DNA of 64,000 nt, taken from the NCBI RefSeq assembly GCF_030695065.1, contig NZ_JAUYTR010000007.1, forward strand, positions 1-64,000, in the 5' to 3' direction. The notes below the pieces were generated by a model that saw only the letters and a list, made by a program, of their open reading frames with translations, was not told the origin of the DNA and searched no databases. Made by a program: the position numbers and the translations under genes. Positions 55,772 to 62,626 of this stretch are shown one piece after another (the stretch's first letter is position 1; every line of letters starts with the position of its first letter). Source of the stretch: Sediminibacterium sp. Lineage in GTDB: Bacteria; Bacteroidota; Bacteroidia; Chitinophagales; Chitinophagaceae.

Positions 55772-56626
55772 TTAACTTTTGACCTTTGATTTAAAAAGTG
55801 CCAACACTTTTTCATATTGATCTCCAAAATCGGATGGGCGGAGTAGTATATCACCGACTCCTTCGGTTTGATAGTTATGGAATTTTTGGCCGAATTCCAC
55901 TACATATTTGAGTAGAGGCGCATAAGCTGCATTGTTATATGTCTCGGGATTTTTTAATTTAATTCCTATGACTGGCATTAAAACTGGTCCATTGTTAACA
56001 CCCGAGCCAGACAAGACAGTACTTTCAGCAACTTCGGCAATATCCTCCCAAAGTATCCAACCTGTACTTATGCCGGTGGGCTAGTAACAAAACCCTTTCT
56101 CTGTAGCGATAAATATGGGTGGCATGCCTTTGAATAAGCGCTGGCCGAAAACGATTATTAAGAAGTGTGCAATGATATAGAAGAAGCCGAAAACTACTTT
56201 TTCAATAAGCTTAAATGCCTTGATTTGTGCTGGTTCAAAAATGAAATCCGGTTTAAAAAGTATGATATTGAGTAATACAGAAAAACCGATGGCTACAGCA
56301 AACAATAAGAGTTGCGCTCCCACCTGTTGGGGGGGATCAATTTTTATCAGTTGCTTTGCAGCGCTTGCATCTTTTGCATGAAAGCTTCTAGGAAGCTCTT
56401 TGGTAAAAAACTGTTGAATCAAACCCAATACGCCTATTGATACTGTTACCAAAACCAACACCATGATGCCTGTTTCAATATACTCAAACGGTGTATTGCT
56501 ATTATCACTGGCTTCAAAAGGTGCGTAGTTGAAGAATTTGATAAAAAACTCAACAACCATGATCACCACTATTGGATAGATGATCCATTGTAATTTTCTA
56601 ATGATATTTTGTTGATTATTGGTCAT
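55772..56626 (-). pseudogene. STM3941-like membrane protein, interrupted by one in-frame TAG
   Basis: Two frames, 56081-56626 (181 codons) and 55772-56080 (102 codons), lie in the same reading frame and are separated only by the TAG at 56081-56083. Read through, the sequence gives three to four membrane helices and then IFIATEKGFCY-stop-PTGISTGWILWEDIAEV and FKSKVKS at the end. The segment around the stop matches the STM3941 family, where a short sequence and SxGxIxWxDIxEI follow the last helix. One base change from a Tyr codon would restore it. It is probably a recent pseudogene; readthrough or a base-call error are the alternatives. Confidence 0.7.
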
Positions 56627-56732
56627 TTCTACGATGAATTTACAAATTTTGACTTCACAAAACCTACCCTTAAATAGGTATATTTTACTCTGTAGTTTAC
56701 CGATTCACCCCCTCAATCCTTGTGATTTTGGT

Positions 56733-56740
56733 TATCTTTG
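56733..56740 (+). promoter_or_regulatory. possible -7 promoter element for the DUF4292 gene
   Basis: TATCTTTG fits the Bacteroidota -7 consensus TAnnTTTG and is followed by GCGCC. A good -33 TTTG at the usual distance is not seen, so the assignment is tentative. It points toward the lipoprotein gene that starts at 57027. Confidence 0.35.
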
Positions 56741-56937
56741 CGCCGCATTATAAACCAATGATTATGCCTTTGGCATGATTTGTGGCTTACAAAGCCGATT
56801 TGATTTGATGAGATTATAATGTGGATGATTTGGGAAAATGCGGGAGTAGGATTGTAAGAGTCAATTTGATTATTATGTGCGGGACGGGAAAATGAGGCAT
56901 TTGAATTTGATTAATTGATTTGATGAGATTATAGGAT

Positions 56938-57010
56938 GGTGGGATTTGGTAAGATGAGGCATTTGATTTTTTGAAAAAAAATCAGCTAACGAAGATTACC
57001 AAATCCCACC
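56938..57010. repeat. 73-nt inverted repeat with nested stem before the DUF4292 gene
   Basis: Outer arms of 15 nt match perfectly: GGTGGGATTTGGTAA (56938-56952) and its reverse complement at 56996-57010. A second stem of 9 bp is nested inside (TGATTTTTT at 56964-56972 and AAAAAATCA at 56976-56984). The structure ends 16 nt before the ATG at 57027, so in RNA it would lie next to the ribosome-loading region. It is not a terminator by form, as no U-run follows the outer stem. Confidence 0.7.
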
Positions 57011-57026
57011 TCGTAAAACTAAACAA

Positions 57027-57854
57027 ATGAAAATATTTAAGATATTATTATTACTTGCCATTTTCGCCAGCTGCAAAACAGTCAAGAAAGTAGCCACAAT
57101 AGAACAAGCCATTGACAAAAAAGACACAACCCAAACCGTTGTGATCACCGAGACGCCAAAGGTTGACTCTGCCAGCATTGTACGCGGCATCATGATGAAA
57201 GTGCTCACCAACACCATCGATTTTAAAACTTTCAACGCTAAAATCAAGATTGATTACGAAAGTGCGGAGAACAGCGAAAATTATACGGGCTATTTAAGCA
57301 TTGTAAAAGATTCGTTGATTTATATTAGAATAAGGGGCTCGTTCTTGGGTATTTCTGCAGAAGGTTTGCAAGTGAAGATTTCGAAAGATTCGGTGGTATT
57401 GGTGAAAAAAGTGGGCGATAAATATGTGCAGTACCGCACCATTGATTATTTAAAAGAAGCTACTGAAATTCCTTTTGATTTTTATACGTTGCAAGACCTC
57501 TTGATTGGGAATCCGGTTTTTGTGACCAATAATATTGTTTCTTATCGCGATGGTCCGCAAAGTTTATCGGTGTTAATGGTGGGCGATATTTTTAAACACT
57601 TGATTTCTTTGTCTACCGATAATTTTAGGGTGATGCACAGCAAGCTGGATGACGTGGATATTCAGCGCAATAGAACCTGTGCCATTAGCTTTAGCAACTA
57701 TCAACCCATGGGTACTTACCTGTTTGCTACCCAAAGAAAAATTGTGGTGGCCGAAAAGAGTAAATTGGATATCAACCTAGATTTTAAGGAGTTCAGCCTA
57801 AACGAACCGTTAAAATATACTTTTGAAGTGCCTAAAAATTACAAACGAAAGTAA
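57027..57854 (+). CDS. DUF4292 lipoprotein
   Basis: Lipoprotein of 275 residues: signal MKIFKILLLLAIF with lipobox FASC, so Cys16 is lipidated. The mature part contains FNAKIKIDYESAENSENYTG and IRIRGSFLGISAEGLQVKISKDSV, the pattern of DUF4292, a fold related to LolB/LolA-type lipid carriers. Its usual neighbour is the EnvC-like protein, as here, so a role in envelope assembly is an inference. Position and length are normal and it appears intact. Confidence 0.88.
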   Translation: MKIFKILLLLAIFASCKTVKKVATIEQAIDKKDTTQTVVITETPKVDSASIVRGIMMKVLTNTIDFKTFNAKIKIDYESAENSENYTGYLSIVKDSLIYIRIRGSFLGISAEGLQVKISKDSVVLVKKVGDKYVQYRTIDYLKEATEIPFDFYTLQDLLIGNPVFVTNNIVSYRDGPQSLSVLMVGDIFKHLISLSTDNFRVMHSKLDDVDIQRNRTCAISFSNYQPMGTYLFATQRKIVVAEKSKLDINLDFKEFSLNEPLKYTFEVPKNYKRK

Positions 57855-57940
57855 TTTACAGTAGCTTTTAACGTTATTTGAAAGTTGTTGACTGAAATTG
57901 TGATGTAACCTTAGTATTAATTTTTGTTTAATTGTTCAAT

Positions 57941-59377
57941 ATGTTTAAAAAAGTCTTTGTTCTGTTGTTTGTGCTGCTATTGGGTGGCTTGGTAGCCAAT
58001 GCGCAAAACAGGGAAGATTTACAAAAACAAAAACAAAGCATTGAAAAAGAGTTGGCCGAGTTGAATAAACTCTATCGAGAAACCCAAAAGAATACCAAAA
58101 CTTCTGTAAAGCAACTCGCCATTATCAAGCGCAAAATTAATGCGCGTGAAGCTTTGGTAAACAGCATCAATAGAGAAGTAAAACAATTAGACGAAACCAT
58201 CTATTTAAACGAAAGAGATATTTATCGCTTACGCAAAGAACTAGATACCCTTAAAGTTAAATATGCCAAGAGCATTGTTTTTGCTTACAAAAACAGAAGC
58301 AGTTATGCTTACCTCAATTTCTTGTTTTCTGCGGGTAGTTTTAACGATGCCATGAAGCGGGTAACTTATTTAAAAAGTTATCGCCAAAACAGGGAAACCC
58401 AGGCCAATACCATTGTAAAGAGTGAGAACTTATTGCAAGAAAAAATTGGGGTGTTAAGCTTGAATAAAAAAGAACGCTTGAGTACCCTTGAAGTGCAGAA
58501 TAAACAACTCATCGATTTACAAGAAGATCGCAAAGAGCAAGACCAAGTGGTGGCTCAACTTAAGGGCAAGGAAAAAGAACTGAATAAACAAATTCGCGAT
58601 AAAGAAAGTCAACGTCAAAAAGTAGCGGTTGCTATTAATGCCGTTATTAGAAGAGAAATTGAAGAAGCAAAAAAACGCGATGAAGCAAAGCGTTTGAAAG
58701 CTTTGGAAGATGCGCGTAAATTAAAAGCCGCGCAAGATGCGGCGGCGGCTGCTGCGGCATTGGAGAAAAAAAATGCTGCTGGTACAACTGCGAAACCCGC
58801 AACTGGCACTACTGTAAAGCCTCCTGTAAACACTACGGTGGCTGCCAATGGAGCCAGCAATAATCCCCCTAAACCTAATTTGAACGACCCTGTTTCGGGT
58901 GTTTCATCTGCTTCAAAAGACCGCACTTATTCTCCTTTAGAATCTACGCCTGAGGGCATGGAAATGTCTATCAATTTTGAGAACAACCGTGGTCGTTTGC
59001 CTTGGCCGGTGAGCAATGGTATTGTTACGGTGGGATTTGGAACGCAAAGTTATGCGGGCACCAAGTTGATGCAAAAATCGGATGGGTTGGAGATTGCCGT
59101 GCCTGTTGGTTCTGCGGTTCGTTGTGTGGCCGATGGCGAAGTGGTTTATGCGGGTGAAGTGGCCGATGAAAATATTGTGCTTGTTAAGCATGGTAAATAT
59201 TTTACGGGCTATAAAAATTTATCAACGGTGGCTGTTTCGCGTGATCAAAAAGTGAAAGCGGGTACCGTGCTTGGAAAGTCTGGAACTTCTATTGATGGCG
59301 AAGGCGGCATTTTATTCATGATCATGAACGATAAAAGTGTGGCGCAAAATCCGACGCCTTGGTTAAGATCAAAGTAG
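57941..59377 (+). CDS. EnvC-like protein with degenerate LytM (M23) domain
   Basis: Secreted or periplasmic protein of 478 residues: signal peptide MFKKVFVLLFVLLLGGLVANAQ, a long coiled coil (about 25-250), an Ala/Lys/Thr-rich linker (about 255-320) and a C-terminal LytM domain. Catalytic residues of active M23 peptidases are missing: SDGLEI replaces HxGxD, and YKNL replaces YxHL. This is the EnvC situation, so it probably activates an amidase for daughter-cell separation and is not a peptidase itself. ATG 57941 is preferred over TTG 57932. A short space (86 nt) separates it from the DUF4292 gene. Confidence 0.9.
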   Translation: MFKKVFVLLFVLLLGGLVANAQNREDLQKQKQSIEKELAELNKLYRETQKNTKTSVKQLAIIKRKINAREALVNSINREVKQLDETIYLNERDIYRLRKELDTLKVKYAKSIVFAYKNRSSYAYLNFLFSAGSFNDAMKRVTYLKSYRQNRETQANTIVKSENLLQEKIGVLSLNKKERLSTLEVQNKQLIDLQEDRKEQDQVVAQLKGKEKELNKQIRDKESQRQKVAVAINAVIRREIEEAKKRDEAKRLKALEDARKLKAAQDAAAAAAALEKKNAAGTTAKPATGTTVKPPVNTTVAANGASNNPPKPNLNDPVSGVSSASKDRTYSPLESTPEGMEMSINFENNRGRLPWPVSNGIVTVGFGTQSYAGTKLMQKSDGLEIAVPVGSAVRCVADGEVVYAGEVADENIVLVKHGKYFTGYKNLSTVAVSRDQKVKAGTVLGKSGTSIDGEGGILFMIMNDKSVAQNPTPWLRSK

Positions 59378-59418
59378 ATTCATGAAGCTAATTTCTGTAT
59401 CTTGTTGCAAAGCTTACC

Positions 59419-60903
59419 ATGCAACAATATATTCTAACTTTTGATCAGGGTACTACCAGTAGTAGGGCCATTGTTTTTGATAAAGCAGGCGCTATTTTTT
59501 CTACTGCGCAAAAAGAATTCACCCAAATATTTCCGCAGCCCGGTTGGGTAGAGCACGATGCCAATGAAATTTGGAGTACACAAATTGGTGTTGCCGCTGA
59601 AGCCATTACCAAAGCGGGTTTGAGCATTCAAAACATTGCTGCTATTGGCATTACCAATCAACGCGAAACCACTGTTGTGTGGGATAAAAAAACAGGCATT
59701 CCGGTGCACAATGCCATTGTTTGGCAAGACCGTAGAACGGCCGATTATTGTGATCAATTAAAAGCAGCGGGTCATGCAAAATCGATTCAAGAAAAAACAG
59801 GACTAATTGTTGATGCTTATTTTTCTGCTACCAAAGTGAAATGGATGTTAGACAATGTTGCTGGTGCGCGCGAGCGTGCGGTGAATGGGGAGTTATTAAT
59901 GGGCACGATTGATACTTGGTTGGTTTGGAAATTAACCAATGGGCAAGTGCATGTAACCGATGTGTCGAATGCTTCTCGCACCATGCTCTATAATATTCAT
60001 TCATTACAGTGGGATCAAGACTTACTCGAACTCTTCGGTATCCCTGCGGCTATGCTCCCTCTGGTAAAAAGTTCCAGTGAAATTTATGGCACTACTCAAA
60101 GTATTTTGACTTCTCATCCTGTACCTATTGCGGGTATTGCGGGTGATCAACAAGCTGCTTTATTTGGGCAACAATGTACGCAACCGGGCATGGTGAAAAA
60201 CACTTATGGTACGGGTTGTTTTATGTTGATGAATACAGGCGAAAAATCGGTGGCTTCTACCAATCAATTGCTCACGACTATTGCTTGGCAAGTGAATGGC
60301 GTTACGCATTATGCGCTCGAAGGTTCGGTGTTTATTGCGGGTGCGGTGGTGCAATGGTTGCGTGATGGATTGAAAATTATTCGTACTTCTGCGGAGATTG
60401 AAACCCTTGCTGGGCAAGTGTCTTCGGCCGATGGAGTATATGTGGTTCCTGCTTTTGCTGGTTTGGGTGCACCTTATTGGAATCAACATGCACGTGGTAC
60501 CATTGTGGGCATTACTCGTGGTACTACTAGTGCGCATATTGCGCGTGCTGCGGTTGAAAGTATTGCCTTTCAAACCATGGATGTATTAAAAGCAATGGAA
60601 GCCGATTCGGGTATTTCCATTAAAGAATTGCGCGTAGATGGCGGTGCCACCGTGAACAATATGCTCATGCAATTTCAAGCAGATTTATTGCAAACTTCGG
60701 TGGTGCGTCCTACCACAGTGGAAACAACTGCATTGGGTGCTGCTTACCTTGCTGGGTTAGCGGTTGGTTTTTGGAGCTCTGTTTCCGAAATTCAAAGCAT
60801 CTGGGAAAAGGATCGGGTGTTCTCCCCTGAAATGTCGTTGGCTTCTCGCGATGCATTGGCAGCAGGCTGGGCTAAAGCAGTGGGGGCGGCAATGAGTTAT
60901 TAG
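59419..60903 (+). CDS. glpK: glycerol kinase
   Basis: FGGY-family kinase of 494 residues that phosphorylates glycerol to glycerol 3-phosphate. The N-terminal phosphate-binding loop is [13 protein letters not shown]. Substrate residues are in [11 protein letters not shown] and [12 protein letters not shown]. The second ATP loop is [16 protein letters not shown], and [17 protein letters not shown] and [20 protein letters not shown] are the family signatures. The length is standard. It supplies GlpD, whose gene lies 1.7 kb downstream beyond the inserted HipBST operon. Confidence 0.98.
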   Translation: MQQYILTFDQGTTSSRAIVFDKAGAIFSTAQKEFTQIFPQPGWVEHDANEIWSTQIGVAAEAITKAGLSIQNIAAIGITNQRETTVVWDKKTGIPVHNAIVWQDRRTADYCDQLKAAGHAKSIQEKTGLIVDAYFSATKVKWMLDNVAGARERAVNGELLMGTIDTWLVWKLTNGQVHVTDVSNASRTMLYNIHSLQWDQDLLELFGIPAAMLPLVKSSSEIYGTTQSILTSHPVPIAGIAGDQQAALFGQQCTQPGMVKNTYGTGCFMLMNTGEKSVASTNQLLTTIAWQVNGVTHYALEGSVFIAGAVVQWLRDGLKIIRTSAEIETLAGQVSSADGVYVVPAFAGLGAPYWNQHARGTIVGITRGTTSAHIARAAVESIAFQTMDVLKAMEADSGISIKELRVDGGATVNNMLMQFQADLLQTSVVRPTTVETTALGAAYLAGLAVGFWSSVSEIQSIWEKDRVFSPEMSLASRDALAAGWAKAVGAAMSY

Positions 60904-60922
60904 ATAGCACTTTATCGTTAAA

Positions 60923-60946
60923 AATTATATGTATTTAGATATAATT
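60923..60946 (+). promoter_or_regulatory. hip operator 1
   Basis: Imperfect 24-nt palindrome: AATTATAT at one end and AGATATAATT at the other. Its centre is 60934.5. It is the most upstream of three similar sites before hipB. HipB-like proteins repress their own operon through such palindromes. Confidence 0.7.
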
Positions 60947-60962
60947 ACTTTTAAATTTCTAA

Positions 60963-60986
60963 AATTATATCTAAAAAGATATAATT
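60963..60986 (+). promoter_or_regulatory. hip operator 2, perfect palindrome
   Basis: 24-nt site with two perfect 10-nt arms, AATTATATCT and AGATATAATT, around AAAA. The centre is 60974.5, exactly 40 bp from the centre of operator 1. It is the strongest of the three. Confidence 0.78.
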
Positions 60987-61001
60987 GAACGAAAATCATT
61001 A

Positions 61002-61027
61002 ATTTTATATCTAATAGCATATAAAAT
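61002..61027 (+). promoter_or_regulatory. hip operator 3, overlapping the hipB start codon
   Basis: 26-nt palindrome with arms ATTTTATAT and ATATAAAAT around CTAATAGC. The centre is 61014.5, again exactly 40 bp from the centre of operator 2. It ends within the hipB ATG (61026-61028), so a bound protein would block translation initiation signals and transcription. Confidence 0.72.
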
Positions 61028-61223
61028 GATTCTAATTTCTCAATTTGTCAAAAAGAGAAGAAAGCAACTTAAACTTACGCAAGAAGAGTTTGCACTACGT
61101 GCGGGCGTGGCATTGGTTGTAATTAGAAAAATTGAACAAGGAAAAGAAAATTTAAACTTATCTAGCGTAAACCAAGTATTAAAAATGTTTGGACATACTG
61201 TAGGTCCTGTCAGTGAAAAATAA
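61026..61223 (+). CDS. hipB: HipB-like HTH antitoxin/repressor
   Basis: XRE-family DNA-binding protein of 65 residues. The helix-turn-helix is RRKQLKLTQEEFALRAGVAL followed by VIRKIEQGKENLNLSSV, and the end is the HipB-like VNQVLKMFGHTVGPV. In tripartite HipBST systems HipB is mainly the DNA-binding repressor, and HipS is the antitoxin. Three palindromes in its promoter fit self-repression. The gene has no visible N-terminal extension and is followed by hipS after 4 nt. Confidence 0.9.
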   Translation: MILISQFVKKRRKQLKLTQEEFALRAGVALVVIRKIEQGKENLNLSSVNQVLKMFGHTVGPVSEK

Positions 61224-61227
61224 ATAC

Positions 61228-61563
61228 ATGAGACAAGCTATTATTAAATACAACCATGTAGAATGCGGTATGCTGAAAGAGTTGGATAATGGTGAATACG
61301 AATTTACCTATAGTGAAATGCATGTAAAAAATCATAGTGATCTATTGATCAATTTCAATATGCCTGTTCGCAAACAACCTTATGTTAGTAAAAGATTATT
61401 TCCTTTTTTTGATGGACTTATTCCTGAAGGTTGGTTGTTGAATATAGCTTCAGAAAGCTGGAAAATAAATAAGGCTGATCGCATGGGGTTATTGTTGGCC
61501 TGTTGTCAAAATGCAATTGGTGCAGTAAGTGTTCATCCAATAAAAGAATCAATTGATGCGTAA
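61228..61563 (+). CDS. hipS: HipS-like antitoxin (HipA N-subdomain 1 as a separate protein)
   Basis: Protein of 111 residues corresponding to the N-subdomain 1 of HipA (HipA_N): VRKQPYVSKRLFPFFDGLIPEG is typical, and NAIGAVSVHP ends the domain. In the E. coli O127 system a separate HipS neutralises the HipT kinase by placing a tryptophan in its active site; Trp69, right after DGLIPEG, is a candidate counterpart. An in-frame GTG at 61213 would add five residues. The stop overlaps hipT by 8 nt. It may instead be called couple_hipA. Confidence 0.9.
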   Translation: MRQAIIKYNHVECGMLKELDNGEYEFTYSEMHVKNHSDLLINFNMPVRKQPYVSKRLFPFFDGLIPEGWLLNIASESWKINKADRMGLLLACCQNAIGAVSVHPIKESIDA

Positions 61564-62521
61564 ATGTCTTTATTGTTATGGTGAATTAGAGGCTACAGTT
61601 GCTGCGGATTATCATGCCGCTTGTAGTAAAAAATTTTACGGAACATCTGTTGCCCCTAAGCTTCCATACCAATTAGATGAGATGGAAAAATTAGCAAAAG
61701 AAATCATTGATTTATCTATTACTGTTCCTGGGGTACAACCCAAATTATCACTTGGATCAATAAAAACTAAATTAAATAACGGGCAAGAAAATCGATTGAC
61801 TATTATGAATGCTTTAGATGGGAATTATATTTTAAAACCCCCAAATGCAATTTATAGTCAAATGCCAGAGAATGAACACCTGTCTATGAAGCTAGCTGAG
61901 CTATTTAAAATAAATGTTGTTCCTTCTAATTTAATTCGATTGGCTTCTGGTGAATTGTGTTATATAACCAAACGTATTGATCGGAAAGCCAGTGGAGCTA
62001 AAGTGCATATGATTGACTTTTTGCAAATATTTGAATTGGAGGATAAATACCTGGGAACAATGGAAATGTTGGGTAAAAAAATTGGTGAATTATCTGTGAA
62101 CACTTTAATGGATAAACTTCGTTTTTTTGAGCTTGCTGTTTTCAATTTTATTATTGGGAACAATGATATGCACTTGAAAAACTTTTCAATGATTGTAAGC
62201 GAATATGGTTGGACTTTGTCTCCAGCTTATGATTTAATCAATGTTAAAATAATTTTGCCCAAAGATCAAGAGGATACTGCTTTGAAGCTGGGGGGTAAAA
62301 AGCATAATTTCAACAAAAGGTATTTTGATCAGTTGGGAAATGTGCTTGAGCTTAATGATAAACAGACTGGATCTGTTTATAAAAAATTACAAATCTGGTT
62401 GCCGAATGCCGTCCACTTAATTGAGCAATCTTTTTTGCAGGAAGCTGCTACGAAGAGATACATCGATTTAATTGAGAAAAGATCAGCGATATTTCAAGCC
62501 GAAAATTACTCAGTATATTGA
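61556..62521 (+). CDS. hipT: HipT-like Ser/Thr kinase toxin
   Basis: HipA-family kinase of 321 residues without the N-subdomain, which is encoded by hipS. It begins with a Cys pair and a CxxC-like ribbon (CLYC, YHAAC) that many Bacteroidota members have. The Gly-rich loop is in SITVPGVQPKLSLG, where S54-I-T56 stands in place of the SxS autophosphorylation motif. Lys94 in YILKP, catalytic Asp204 and Asn209 in GNNDMHLKN and Asp226 in SPAYDL complete the active site. The target in E. coli HipT is tryptophanyl-tRNA synthetase; here it is unknown. The kinase appears intact. Confidence 0.92.
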   Translation: MRKCLYCYGELEATVAADYHAACSKKFYGTSVAPKLPYQLDEMEKLAKEIIDLSITVPGVQPKLSLGSIKTKLNNGQENRLTIMNALDGNYILKPPNAIYSQMPENEHLSMKLAELFKINVVPSNLIRLASGELCYITKRIDRKASGAKVHMIDFLQIFELEDKYLGTMEMLGKKIGELSVNTLMDKLRFFELAVFNFIIGNNDMHLKNFSMIVSEYGWTLSPAYDLINVKIILPKDQEDTALKLGGKKHNFNKRYFDQLGNVLELNDKQTGSVYKKLQIWLPNAVHLIEQSFLQEAATKRYIDLIEKRSAIFQAENYSVY

Positions 62522-62541
62522 GTAAAATTTTAAATAGGCGT

Positions 62542-62620
62542 TTTATCAATCAAATAATCCTAGTTTTTGAACCATTTAGATGCTTTTATGATTGATAAAT
62601 CATACGTTTATGATCGATAA
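62542..62620 (+). promoter_or_regulatory. repeated TGATTGATAAA sites before glpD
   Basis: An 11-nt motif occurs three times between hipT and glpD: inverted at 62542-62552 (TTTATCAATCA), direct at 62589-62599 (TGATTGATAAA) and direct with one mismatch at 62610-62620 (TGATCGATAAA). The two direct copies are 21 bp apart, two helical turns. They could be operators for a glycerol-responsive regulator, or part of the promoter. No copy is seen before glpK. Confidence 0.5.
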
Positions 62621-62626
62621 AATAGA

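Larger units (their letters stand above)
56627..57026. other. 400-nt intergenic leader with repeats and inverted repeats
   Basis: No coding frame is supported. A TATCTTTG element at 56733-56740 looks like a Bacteroidota -7 box, so transcription toward the DUF4292 gene could start near 56747 and carry a leader of about 280 nt. The leader contains two short hairpins (ATGCC-TTT-GGCAT at 56764-56776, GGCTT-ACA-AAGCC at 56784-56796), an 18-nt direct repeat at 56801-56818 and 56916-56933, a 13-nt direct repeat at 56892-56904 and 56954-56966, and the large hairpin listed separately. Confidence 0.65.

Noticed and set aside
56938..57010. Rho-independent terminator for the STM3941-like gene or another gene
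   Set aside because: The STM3941-like gene runs the other way and starts here, no U-run follows the outer stem, and the structure points toward the DUF4292 start codon.
58615..58926. Minus-strand Ala/Val-rich frame inside the EnvC-like gene
   Set aside because: It is the antisense shadow of the low-complexity Ala/Lys linker of the plus-strand protein.
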